Of a stretch of 64,000 bases of DNA, positions 1-8,110 are shown one piece after another. A program made the translations under genes and the position numbers. The notes below the pieces were generated by a model. The model had not been told where the DNA came from. It worked only from the letters and a program-made list of their open reading frames with translations, and ran no database searches. The stretch's first letter is position 1. Each line of letters opens with the position of its first letter. Source of the stretch: Actinobacteria bacterium HGW-Actinobacteria-4 (lineage in GTDB: Bacteria; Actinomycetota; Actinomycetes; Actinomycetales; Demequinaceae); assembly GCA_002841315.1 (NCBI GenBank), contig PHEW01000007.1, positions 1 to 64,000 on the forward strand. Direction: 5' to 3'.

Positions 1-41
1 ACTACCAACCCACCGGCAGACCCCCAGGACCCACACCAAGA

Positions 42-78
42 CGCAAAAACGGGCCGAACCCATAGGTTCGACCCGTTT
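42..78 (-). terminator. Rho-independent terminator after tRNA-fMet
   Basis: A 14-bp nearly perfect inverted repeat (AAACGGGCCGAACC / GGTTCGACCCGTTT, loop CATA, 47-78) reads into five T residues on the minus strand, so it should end the tRNA transcript. A second, smaller hairpin (GATGTC-TTGA-GACATC, 81-96) lies between it and the tRNA 3' end. Confidence 0.8.
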
Positions 79-102
79 CCGATGTCTTGAGACATCACAT
101 CG

Positions 103-176
103 TAGCGGGGACAGGATTTGAACCTGCGACCTCCGGGTTATGAGCCCGGCGAGCTACCGAACTGCTCCACCCCGCG
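103..176 (-). tRNA. Initiator tRNA-Met (CAT)
   Basis: The minus strand folds as a tRNA with the anticodon loop CTCATAA, a GGTTCAAATCC T-arm and an acceptor stem GCGGGG/CCCCGC. Three G-C pairs (GGG/CCC) flank the anticodon loop and position 1 is an unpaired C facing U72; both are initiator features, so this carries formyl-methionine to start translation. The 3' CCA is not encoded. A -10-like TAGAAT lies at 191-196 on the minus strand, about 15 nt upstream of the 5' end. Confidence 0.95.
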
Positions 177-211
177 TCGGCTACGTTCTGATTCTAACGT
201 AGGCGTGTACC

Positions 212-240
212 TTCACCTAATCCGCTTCCCGCGCTAGGGT
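212..240 (+). promoter_or_regulatory. Promoter of the DUF4328 gene, probably leaderless
   Basis: TTCACC (212-217) and TAGGGT (235-240) are 17 bp apart. The ATG begins 7 nt after the -10 box, so transcription should start at or next to the start codon. Confidence 0.5.
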
Positions 241-247
241 CAGAAGC

Positions 248-979
248 ATGACAACACCACCGAATGACCCCTTCGCACAACCATCCAGCGCTCCGGCTCC
301 CAGCGGCATGAGCGACCAGGCCCCGCCGCCAATGCCAGGTGCTACAGCGCCGCCCATCGGCGGCTTCCCTCAGGCGGGGTGGGCACCGTCCAAGCCCTCG
401 GGCCTTGCACTATGGGCCATCATCACCACCGGCGCCTACACCCTCACCTCACTCATCGCGGCCGCAACCGCACAGGCCACCATCGATGAGACCAAGCGAG
501 TCATCGAAGAAGGGGCCACCACGGCTCCCACAGACCCGTTGCAGTTCGTCTCATTCCTCGCCATGCTCGCTTCGTTTGTGTTGCTCGCGATGTGGATGAT
601 GACCATCCGCAACAACCTCAAGCAGCGGGGCATCATTGCTGGCGGACCTCCGGCCGTTGAATGGTGGGGTTGGTTCGTGCCGATTGCCAACTACATCCTC
701 CCTTTCCTTGGCATGAAGGCCATCGCACGCCGGATGGTGTCGATCGGAACTCTCCTGGGATGGTGGGTGCCGTTCTGCCTCACGTGGATCATCGGAACCG
801 CCGCAGCGTTCATGTCCTTCAGCATGTTCGACTGGACTACCGGCGAAGTCACCAACCTCGACGCACTCGACGCCACGGTCACGCTTAGCTACGCGAGCGG
901 CGCGGCCATCCTGGTCTCGTGGTTGTTCCTGGTCAGGATCATCCGCAAGGTGACCGACGCTCACCTCACCGCCAGCTAG
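248..979 (+). CDS. DUF4328 domain membrane protein
   Basis: A 243-aa protein with a Pro/Ala-rich N-terminal 50 residues followed by about four hydrophobic segments (near residues 52-72, 100-120, 145-185 and 215-235). The block EWWGWFVPIANYILPF and the preceding basic loop are typical of DUF4328, a family of actinobacterial membrane proteins of unknown function. The low-complexity proline-rich head is probably cytoplasmic. No Shine-Dalgarno precedes the ATG, but a promoter ends 7 nt upstream, which fits a leaderless message. The gene is convergent with the UPF0182 gene, with a shared terminator between them. The function is not known. Confidence 0.85.
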   Translation: MTTPPNDPFAQPSSAPAPSGMSDQAPPPMPGATAPPIGGFPQAGWAPSKPSGLALWAIITTGAYTLTSLIAAATAQATIDETKRVIEEGATTAPTDPLQFVSFLAMLASFVLLAMWMMTIRNNLKQRGIIAGGPPAVEWWGWFVPIANYILPFLGMKAIARRMVSIGTLLGWWVPFCLTWIIGTAAAFMSFSMFDWTTGEVTNLDALDATVTLSYASGAAILVSWLFLVRIIRKVTDAHLTAS

Positions 980-992
980 TCAAACCGTTCAC

Positions 993-1039
993 CAACGCGA
1001 GAGCCCGCTACCGGCAAGGTAGCGGGCTCTCGCGCGTTG
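993..1039. terminator. Bidirectional terminator
   Basis: CAACGCGAGAGCCCGCTACC at 993-1012 pairs with the complementary arm at 1018-1039 around a GGCAA loop, with one bulge. It lies between two convergent genes and can serve both. Confidence 0.8.
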
Positions 1040-1054
1040 GGGTGGTTGCGTGAA

Positions 1055-4006
1055 CTACACGTCCGCGTCAGCATCGGCAGCGACGGACGCGTCGGCAAGA
1101 GCCTGCTCGGCGGCGATCGCGTCAGCGATGGCGGCCGCCAACCGGTCCTGAGCGGCGCCATACGCGGCGAAGTCGCCCACTGCCAAGGCTGCCTGACCGT
1201 CGCGAAGCGCCTGCTGCGCACGGTTCAACGCGTTGCGCAGGTCCGCTTGCGCTTCAAGGTCAAGTGCAGGATCGGTCGGCTCGGTCGGGTCGGCGGGATC
1301 TGGATCCGTCACGATGTCCCCAGGATCGCCGTCTACCGGGCCCGGGAGCCCATCGGTAGCACCGTCACCAAACACTTGGTCAAGCGCCTCTTGGAGGGTG
1401 TCAGCGAAGCCCACGTCGTCACCAAAGGAGACGAATACCTTGCGTAGCAACGGCACCCGCGTGCCTTCACGCGATTGCACGTATACCGGCTGCACGTATA
1501 GCAGGCCGCCGCCCACGGGAAGGGTCAGCAAGTTGCCGTTGACCACATCGGTCTCGCCCTGGCGCAGCAGGTTCAACACGTTCTGCGCCTCAGGGTTCGA
1601 GTTGAAGTTGTTCTGAACCTGACCGGGGCCAGGGATCGTGACCGTACGGGGCAACTCGAGGAGACGCAGTTGTCCGTAGTCAGGGTGGATGACGCCGGGG
1701 GTGTTGCCCGTCTCCGAGTTCGCGGCCAGGAATCCGGTGAGGATATTCCGGCCCTCACGACCTCCAGGGATGAACGAACTCGTGATGGAGAAGTTGGGCT
1801 GGTTCTGGCCAGGCATCTGCAGCGTCAGGTAGTACGGCGGCTGCAGTGACTGCTCCCCCTGAGTGGGGTCAAGCGGGTTGCGCCAGAAGTCCTGGCCCGA
1901 GTAGAACGACTCGGCGTCGTCCACGTGGTAGCTGGTGAGTTGGAAACGCTGGATCGAGAACAGATCCTGCGGGTAGCGCAGGTGGCTCATCAGGTCACCC
2001 GAGATGTCCTCGATAGGCTTGTAGCTCGCAGGGAACACGTTGCTCCAGGTCTTGAGGATCGGGTCCTCCGGGTCCCACGCGTAGAGCGTGACGGAGCCGT
2101 CGTAGGCATCGACGGTGGCCTTGACCGAGTTGCGCACGTAGTTCAGCACCAACGGGGTCAACGCCGTCTCGCTGCTGTGGAACAGCACGCTTGAGGTGAC
2201 TGCCCCGGAGTACGGGTACTGCGACGTCGTCGTGTAGCCATCCACCACCCACACCACACGACCATCGACGACTGCGGGGTAGGTGGTGCTGTCGAGTTCG
2301 AGGTACGGTGCCACGCGTGCGACGCGCTCGAGCGGGTCACGGTAGTAGAGAATCTGCGACTCTTCGGTCACGCGGTCCGAGAATAGAATCTGCTCGGTCC
2401 CGAACTTAATGGCATACATCAACTTGGCAAACGGCGAGCCGATGCTGGGGCCACCTTCACCGGCATAGGTGGTGTTCACCTGCCCAGTTGCTGAGTTGTC
2501 GTCCGGGAAGTCGAGTTCCCACGGACGGGTGCCTTCGGGCGCGCCCACCACGGAGTACTCCGGGAGCGTCTTGCCAAAGTAGATGCGCGGCTCGTAGGGC
2601 GGGAGTTCGCCGGTGGAAGGAATGCCGCCCTCAAAGAAGGTTGGCTGGCCGTCAACATTCGTGCGGTTACCGTAGGCGGCCACGACACCGAACCCGTGTG
2701 TGAACACGGTGTGATCGTTGACCCAGTTGCGGTTTTCCACGCCCAAGCCGTCCAGATCGAGTTCGCGGACCGCGATCACGGTGTCGCGAATCTCGTCACC
2801 AATGCGGTAGCGGTCCACCGCGAGCTGGTTGTCGAAGTTGTAGTACTGCTTGTTCTGCTGCAGTTGCTGAAAGGCCGGGGAGACGATGCTCGGGTCCAGC
2901 AGGCGGATCTGGGCAGTGATCTCGGCGTCGGCGCGTAGTGCGTCGGCCTCTGCCTCCGTCGCTGCCGCATACTGCGTCACTTCTATGTTGTCCAACCCGT
3001 AAGCGAAGAGGGTCGCGTCGATATTGCGCTGAATGAACACGGCCTCGAGGCTCTGCGCGTTCGGCTCCACCTGGAAACGCTGGACGATCGCTGGATAGAT
3101 GCCGCCAATGACGAGCGCAGAGATCACCATCAGGCTCACGCCTACTGCAGGGATGCGCCAGTCGCCTCGCCAGATCACCGCGAGGAACAGGAGCCCCACG
3201 AGCACGGCGATGCCGGTCAAGATCACGCGCGACGGAAGAATGGCATTGACGTCCGTGTACGAAGCACCGTAGAACCTCTCGCCCTGCTTGGTTAGCAAGC
3301 CAAAGCGGTCCAACCAGTAGTTTGCAGCGATGCCGAGCATCACCAGTAGACCCAAGATGGCCAACTGGATGCGCGCGGTGCCTGACGCAACGAAGCGTCG
3401 GCTCCCACCGGAGATCCCGCCGTAGAGCAAGTGAACAAAGGCGGCGAGCACGGTGCACAGGATGGCGATGACGAGGTAGAACGTGACGAACGATCGCAGC
3501 ATCGGGAGCGTGAAGACGTAGAACGACACATCGAGCCCGAACTCAGGGTCAGCGATACCAAAGGGTTCCTGGTGCCACCACGCGACCACTCGCTGCCACT
3601 GGGATGACATCGCACCACCGGCAATGACACCCACGAGCAACGGCAGCACAATCATCATGACGCGCTCGAGCGGCTGAATCTGCTCTCGGTACTGGTCGAG
3701 GGGGGTTCGTTCGGGCGTCACGCCAGGGCGTGCGCGCTTCGCGATCCACAGCGACAACCACACCGAGCCACCGGCAAGAAACCCGAAGCCTGCGTACAGG
3801 CCCGCACGCGTGACCCACTCGGTGCGGAGCACGTCGAAGTAGCCCACCTGGCGGTACCACTCGACCTCGGTCCACACGTTGGCGAGGATGAGCATCCCCA
3901 CCACGAAGATCGTAAGGAGCACGGCAGCGACGGCCATCGGCGAGCGCCGCCGGGGCACATCTACCGGCCTGATGGGGCGTACGGGGCGATCATCGTTGAA
4001 GCTCAC
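1055..4006 (-). CDS. UPF0182 family membrane protein
   Basis: A 983-aa protein of the UPF0182 family, a large integral membrane protein widespread in Actinobacteria (for example Rv3193c) and of unknown function. About seven transmembrane segments fill residues 20-305. A large extracytoplasmic domain (about 310-880) contains conserved stretches such as NPAWVNDHTVFTHG-like (NRNWVNDHTVFTHGFG) and YAGEGG. The last 100 residues are an Asp/Pro-rich stretch (near 885-925) followed by an Ala-rich, probably helical tail ending in an acidic ADADADV. The ATG at 4006 is preceded by GAAACCTCG without a strong Shine-Dalgarno. It is divergent from nothing and lies downstream of the PDZ protease gene on the same strand, 54 bp away, as in mycobacteria. 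Confidence 0.93.
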   Translation of the reverse strand: MSFNDDRPVRPIRPVDVPRRRSPMAVAAVLLTIFVVGMLILANVWTEVEWYRQVGYFDVLRTEWVTRAGLYAGFGFLAGGSVWLSLWIAKRARPGVTPERTPLDQYREQIQPLERVMMIVLPLLVGVIAGGAMSSQWQRVVAWWHQEPFGIADPEFGLDVSFYVFTLPMLRSFVTFYLVIAILCTVLAAFVHLLYGGISGGSRRFVASGTARIQLAILGLLVMLGIAANYWLDRFGLLTKQGERFYGASYTDVNAILPSRVILTGIAVLVGLLFLAVIWRGDWRIPAVGVSLMVISALVIGGIYPAIVQRFQVEPNAQSLEAVFIQRNIDATLFAYGLDNIEVTQYAAATEAEADALRADAEITAQIRLLDPSIVSPAFQQLQQNKQYYNFDNQLAVDRYRIGDEIRDTVIAVRELDLDGLGVENRNWVNDHTVFTHGFGVVAAYGNRTNVDGQPTFFEGGIPSTGELPPYEPRIYFGKTLPEYSVVGAPEGTRPWELDFPDDNSATGQVNTTYAGEGGPSIGSPFAKLMYAIKFGTEQILFSDRVTEESQILYYRDPLERVARVAPYLELDSTTYPAVVDGRVVWVVDGYTTTSQYPYSGAVTSSVLFHSSETALTPLVLNYVRNSVKATVDAYDGSVTLYAWDPEDPILKTWSNVFPASYKPIEDISGDLMSHLRYPQDLFSIQRFQLTSYHVDDAESFYSGQDFWRNPLDPTQGEQSLQPPYYLTLQMPGQNQPNFSITSSFIPGGREGRNILTGFLAANSETGNTPGVIHPDYGQLRLLELPRTVTIPGPGQVQNNFNSNPEAQNVLNLLRQGETDVVNGNLLTLPVGGGLLYVQPVYVQSREGTRVPLLRKVFVSFGDDVGFADTLQEALDQVFGDGATDGLPGPVDGDPGDIVTDPDPADPTEPTDPALDLEAQADLRNALNRAQQALRDGQAALAVGDFAAYGAAQDRLAAAIADAIAAEQALADASVAADADADV

Positions 4007-4060
4007 GAGGTTTCCTTCGGTGGTTGGTCAGAGTTGCTATGTCCAGGGTGCCACATACGT

Positions 4061-5179
4061 TCAGCATGTCGGTAGGCCGTCGGTCCGACCGGAACCGATG
4101 CCCAAGACTGCGGCGTACGCGTTATCCAAGGTATCTACCGCAATAACGTGCAATCCGTCCGGAATGTGCCCCGCGACTTCGTCGCAGTTCTCTACCGGCG
4201 CAAGAAAGTAGGTGCTACCCGCGTTCCGGGCGCCGATCATCTTGAGGCGAATGCCTCCAATCGGGGCGATATCGCCGTCAGCGTTGATCGCACCCGTTCC
4301 GGCGACAAGCGCCCCACCAAGCTCGTCCTCTTCAGAGAGCAGGTCCATAATGGCGAGAGAGAACATGAGCCCAGCGCTGGGTCCCCCCACAGCATCGATC
4401 TGAACCGACACCTGGACGGGGAGGTCGAAGTCGGGATCAATCCACACTCCCATGACGGCACGGCCGGTGTCAGTCTCGAGCGTGGCGAAGCTCACGTCGA
4501 GTTCAGTGCCCGAGCGTTCAATAGTGAGCCGAACATCCGCGCCGGGGGTGGAAGCCGCCAGCAAGCCAGACAGGTCAGCGAAGGTCTCGAGAGGGACGCC
4601 GTCGAAGGCGAGCAGGACATCGCCAGCTTCGAGGACTCCCATCGCGTTGGAGCCGTCGAGCACTCCGGCGACAGTCAAGACCGCGGGGACCGCGATTCCC
4701 GACGCTTCGAGCGCAGATACGGCGGCACTCTCCTGGGAGCTGATCCATGCCTGCTGAGAGGCGGCGTCAAACTCGTCACGCTCTCCCGGCTCACCGAACA
4801 CCTCCTCGCGGGGAAGCACGTACTGATCGGCGCGCAACCAGCCCTGCAACACCGTCCCCATGGTGAAGCGCTTGGAGCCGCCGTCTTTCACGATCACCGT
4901 GGTGAGCCGCAACTCGCCCGACGCCGGGTACGTGGGCGCCCCAGTCACGCTCACCAGGGGCACACCCTCCACCACATCGAGGGTGTCGTAGGTGGGTCCG
5001 GCGGCGCTAATCGCGTAGGGAGAGGGCACAATGGACAGCCCTCCGATGAGCAACGCGGCGGCAAACCCGGCCGCGGTCATCACGGTGGCGCGCCGGTCAG
5101 AGTACTCCTCGGGCTGCGCCGTCGCCGGGTCGGGAACAGTTTCTGGGCGAGGGGAAGTCACCCATCCATCATTGCTCAT
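4061..5179 (-). CDS. YlbL-type PDZ/Lon-like secreted serine protease
   Basis: A 372-aa protein with one N-terminal membrane anchor (residues about 30-55), a central PDZ domain (AGVLDGSNAMGVLEAGDVLLAFDGVP) and a C-terminal Lon/S16-type protease domain. The catalytic Ser lies in GGPSAGLMFSL and the Lys in GGIRLKMIGARNAG, giving a Ser-Lys dyad facing the outside of the cell. Family relatives include B. subtilis YlbL and Rv3194c; substrates are poorly defined. I took the ATG at 5179, which gives a normal anchor; an in-frame upstream extension is Arg-rich and unlike the family. The gene is divergent from the DUF2342 gene, with starts 95 bp apart. Confidence 0.9.
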   Translation of the reverse strand: MSNDGWVTSPRPETVPDPATAQPEEYSDRRATVMTAAGFAAALLIGGLSIVPSPYAISAAGPTYDTLDVVEGVPLVSVTGAPTYPASGELRLTTVIVKDGGSKRFTMGTVLQGWLRADQYVLPREEVFGEPGERDEFDAASQQAWISSQESAAVSALEASGIAVPAVLTVAGVLDGSNAMGVLEAGDVLLAFDGVPLETFADLSGLLAASTPGADVRLTIERSGTELDVSFATLETDTGRAVMGVWIDPDFDLPVQVSVQIDAVGGPSAGLMFSLAIMDLLSEEDELGGALVAGTGAINADGDIAPIGGIRLKMIGARNAGSTYFLAPVENCDEVAGHIPDGLHVIAVDTLDNAYAAVLGIGSGRTDGLPTC

Positions 5180-5274
5180 AGCGAACGATGCGAGAAACGC
5201 GGGCTCCCGCGCGTTACTTTGGTGAGAGAGGGACACCAGCCGCGACGGCTCGTACCCACAACGTTGGAGGCCGC

Positions 5275-6705
5275 GTGAGCGACGAACAGACCCCGTGGAT
5301 GAAGTTGCTGCGCGAGCTCTTTGGCGACGACGCCGAGATGGCGCTTGCCGAACTCGAGCGCATGGGCATGGATCCCAGCGCGCTTGCCGCGGCATCAGGC
5401 CTCAGTGCTACGCCCGGAATGATGGACCACGTCCTGTCCCAGATCCGGTCGCTGATGGCGCAGAGCGACGGCGAGGACGTCAACTGGACCCTTGCCCACG
5501 ATGTTGCTCGCGGGGTGGCTGCGCAGGGTGGAGACCCCTCCGTCACGGCTTCGGTCGCCACCGCGACGAGGTCCGCCGTGTCGAGGGCCGAGTTGTGGCT
5601 CGACGCCGTCACCGACTTCAATCCATCCACGCTTGAGCCCAAGGTGTGGAGCCGCGCGGAATGGGTCGAGGCTACGTTGCCAACATGGCGGGTACTAGCT
5701 GGCCCCGTTGCGGTGAGCGTGTCGCAAGCTCTGGGTGGCCTCTTGCGCGGCGAGTTGTCCGGCGGTGACGCGGGCGATGGCGATGGTGACCAGCCGTTCG
5801 GCATGGGCGGGCCACAAGCGCAGGGCCTCATCAGCACCGTGAGCCCCACGGTGTGCGGCATGCATATGGGTCAGGCTGCTGGGGCCGCCGCTCGAGGTGC
5901 CTTTGGGGGCGCGGACCTCGGAGTCCCGCTCCTCGCTACCCCGCGAGTAGCCCTGGTGCCCTCCACGATGGCGGGATTTGCGGCAGGCCTCGACGTTGAG
6001 GAGTCCGACGTACACACCTACCTCGCACTCCGCGAAGCCGCCCACGTACGCCTGTTCGTCGCAGCACCGTGGCTCGCGGGTCAACTACACGCAGCGATCG
6101 AACGGTACTCCGAAGGGGTGTCCATCGACCTCGATGCGCTTGACGACGCGGTCCGCGATGCAGGTATGGGCGACCCCGCTCGCCTCCAGCAGGCGCTGTC
6201 CAAGGGCATCTTCGCGACCCATCACAGTGAAGAACAAACCGCATCGCTCGAGACCATCGGCACGATGCTGGCCCTCATCGAGGGTTGGGTGGACGAGGTC
6301 ACCGCGCTGGCTGCGGCGCCACACCTTCCGCAACTCGGCGCGCTCCGAGAGATGATGCGCCGCCGCCGCGCCGCTGGGGGGCCCGCAGAGGACGCCTTCG
6401 CGAACCTCCTGGGCCTCGAACTGCGCCCGCGCAAACTCCGCGAGGCCACCGACTTGTGGGGTGCCCTCACCCGCGGTTTAGGGTCCCAGGCGCGGGACCA
6501 CCTGTGGTCCCATCCCGACCTCCTGCCCGACGCCCGCGACATGGACGATGCCCAGGCGTGGGCGGAGTCGCTTGTTGCCCGCGGTGCCGGTGATGACGTT
6601 GATCGCGAGCTGGAGCGGTTGCTGAGCGAAGGGGCGTCGGGGCCCTCCGATGGCGCGTCAGACGGCGATGGCGACAAACCTTCCGGCACCGACGACTCCC
6701 GCTAG
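5275..6705 (+). CDS. DUF2342 zinc-dependent metalloprotease-like protein
   Basis: A 476-aa protein of the DUF2342 family (annotated as zinc-dependent metalloprotease or coenzyme F420-associated hydrolase). The conserved block LREAAHVRLFVAAPWL, with Glu and His in an ExxH-like arrangement, is the family signature and lies near residue 250. A Gly/Asp-rich linker (near residues 160-175) and a polar C-terminal tail rich in Ser, Gly and Asp are visible. The start is GTG at 5275, placed 5 nt after TTGGAGG; an upstream ATG at 5188 gives an atypical head. Rv3195 is the positional equivalent. The biochemical role is not established. Confidence 0.88.
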   Translation: MSDEQTPWMKLLRELFGDDAEMALAELERMGMDPSALAAASGLSATPGMMDHVLSQIRSLMAQSDGEDVNWTLAHDVARGVAAQGGDPSVTASVATATRSAVSRAELWLDAVTDFNPSTLEPKVWSRAEWVEATLPTWRVLAGPVAVSVSQALGGLLRGELSGGDAGDGDGDQPFGMGGPQAQGLISTVSPTVCGMHMGQAAGAAARGAFGGADLGVPLLATPRVALVPSTMAGFAAGLDVEESDVHTYLALREAAHVRLFVAAPWLAGQLHAAIERYSEGVSIDLDALDDAVRDAGMGDPARLQQALSKGIFATHHSEEQTASLETIGTMLALIEGWVDEVTALAAAPHLPQLGALREMMRRRRAAGGPAEDAFANLLGLELRPRKLREATDLWGALTRGLGSQARDHLWSHPDLLPDARDMDDAQAWAESLVARGAGDDVDRELERLLSEGASGPSDGASDGDGDKPSGTDDSR

Positions 6706-6854
6706 AACACCACGCAATGCAGGGGTGTTTGCGACACGAGTGGCACGAATTGGCACGATTTGTCGGTTCGCGCGTCTACCCTGAAGATAAGTGGTCCCTG
6801 AGGACTACGACTGTGTGGCGGCAAACGCCGCGCTGAGAAGAGAAGGGGAAGCTC

Positions 6855-7016
6855 ATGGGCGAGAAGTACCAGGGCGAGTTCTACTGCGTGAAGTGCAAGG
6901 ACAAAGTCACCACTGAAGGTGACGTCGTCGTCTCCGAGAAGACCAACCGCCGCATGGCCAAGGGCGTGTGCCCCACCTGCGGCACCAAGCTGAACCGCAT
7001 CCTCGGCAAGGCGTAG
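6855..7016 (+). CDS. Small zinc-ribbon protein, DUF5679 type
   Basis: A 53-aa ORF starts with MGEKYQGEFYCVKCKDKV and ends KLNRILGKA. Two CxxC pairs (Cys11/Cys14 and Cys39/Cys42) form a zinc ribbon, and the middle is basic (EKTNRRMAKG). The ATG follows GAAGGGGAAGCTC, a good ribosome-binding site. A strong terminator follows the stop. It matches the small actinobacterial DUF5679 proteins; zinc and nucleic-acid binding are plausible but unproven. Confidence 0.85.
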   Translation: MGEKYQGEFYCVKCKDKVTTEGDVVVSEKTNRRMAKGVCPTCGTKLNRILGKA

Positions 7017-7042
7017 CGCCAACGTACTCGTTAGCGCGTCAC

Positions 7043-7073
7043 AGGCGGGTTGCCCTTATGGGGTAGCCCGCCT
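7043..7073. terminator. Terminator after the zinc-ribbon gene
   Basis: AGGCGGGTTGCCC pairs with GGGGTAGCCCGCCT around TTAT, 13 pairs including G-U pairs. It starts 27 bp after the stop codon. Confidence 0.7.
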
Positions 7074-7162
7074 TGCGCGTTCCTGAGGTGCGGGCCAACA
7101 CTTGTGGCGGCCGATGCTGTGGAAAGAGCCATGCGCGACGCTCCCGGCGGCACAGTGGATAA

Positions 7163-8098
7163 ATGAGGCTCAAACCTGGGTTCAGCGTCCTGCTCCGCGA
7201 CGAGCGCACTGTGCACGTGGGCCTCGTTCAGCCGCTCGTCCTGACGGATACGTCTCCTGGCGAGCGGGAGTTCCTCGCCAGCCTCGAGGGCTCGCCTGCA
7301 CCGATCTCTGCGGCAATGCACCGGGCCTTTCCCCACCTTATTGAAGCTCTCGACCGGCACGGCGCGCTCCAGGAAGACGGCGGTCCCGACTTCACGAACG
7401 CGATGGTGCGTATCCATGGGTTAGGCGCCATGGGATCGTCGCTCGCGGTCACGCTCGCTCGCTCTGGCGTAGGAGCGCTCGCCCTGGTCGACACCGCTCC
7501 GGCCGGCCTTGAAGAGCCTGGGACCTTTGGTGTGAGTGCGCCGCACGGCTCGTGCGCAGCGGCCGCGGCATGGATGCTGCGCGAGCGCGTGCCCGAGGTG
7601 CGGATCGCGGCGTCGTTCGTGTCCGCTGACGTCGAAGTGATGATCGGGCACGGCGCAATACCCGCGCATCAGGCGGCAGACCTGGTGTATCGCGGCACGC
7701 CTCACGTGCCGGTCATCGCGGATGAGCATGGCGTCACGGTGGGGCCGGTGGTCGTTCCGGGGGTCACCGCGTGTATTCGATGTGAGGAGGTGGCACGCGC
7801 GAGCGCCGATCCGGCGTGGCCTCGCCTAGCGACGCAGTGCGCCGGTTCACGCCGGCCACACGTGGACTCTCTGGCGAGCGAGATCGCTGCTGGCCTCGCG
7901 GCGAGCGAAGTCCTCCAGGTGCTACGGGGCCGGGGCGAGCCATCGCCGGACGCCACGGGCGGCTGGCGCATAGACGGGGCAACCGGTGTTCCGCACCGCA
8001 TCCCCAGTGTGAGTCCGGACCCCGCCTGCGGTTGCGGCGCGGCGGGCCCGGTGGGCGATGAGGTTGCCTCGCGTCGCGCCGCCTTACGGGCGTTGTAG
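7163..8098 (+). CDS. ThiF/E1-like protein (solo TOMM-cyclodehydratase-type)
   Basis: A 311-aa protein. The N-terminal 85 residues resemble the small wHTH-like domain found ahead of ThiF folds in TOMM leader-binding proteins. A Rossmann nucleotide-binding segment, VRIHGLGAMGSSLAVTLARSG, begins near residue 82. Zinc-type Cys pairs appear as CIRCEE (near 200) and CGCG near the C-terminus. The usual E1 adenylation Arg/Lys set is not clearly visible, so catalysis is uncertain. No YcaO partner, leader peptide or maturase is encoded nearby. It sits convergent to uvrD2, 12 bp apart, in the position of Rv3196. Confidence 0.75.
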   Translation: MRLKPGFSVLLRDERTVHVGLVQPLVLTDTSPGEREFLASLEGSPAPISAAMHRAFPHLIEALDRHGALQEDGGPDFTNAMVRIHGLGAMGSSLAVTLARSGVGALALVDTAPAGLEEPGTFGVSAPHGSCAAAAAWMLRERVPEVRIAASFVSADVEVMIGHGAIPAHQAADLVYRGTPHVPVIADEHGVTVGPVVVPGVTACIRCEEVARASADPAWPRLATQCAGSRRPHVDSLASEIAAGLAASEVLQVLRGRGEPSPDATGGWRIDGATGVPHRIPSVSPDPACGCGAAGPVGDEVASRRAALRAL

Positions 8099-8110
8099 CG
8101 AGCCTGCGCT

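Noticed and set aside
6706..6729. Terminator after the DUF2342 gene (AACACC...GGTGTT)
   Set aside because: Only a 6-bp stem with a 12-nt loop and three T residues; too weak to report as a feature.
7163..8098. A TOMM/azole-peptide biosynthetic cluster around the ThiF-like gene
   Set aside because: No YcaO, dehydrogenase, precursor peptide or transporter is present; neighbours are conserved housekeeping genes.
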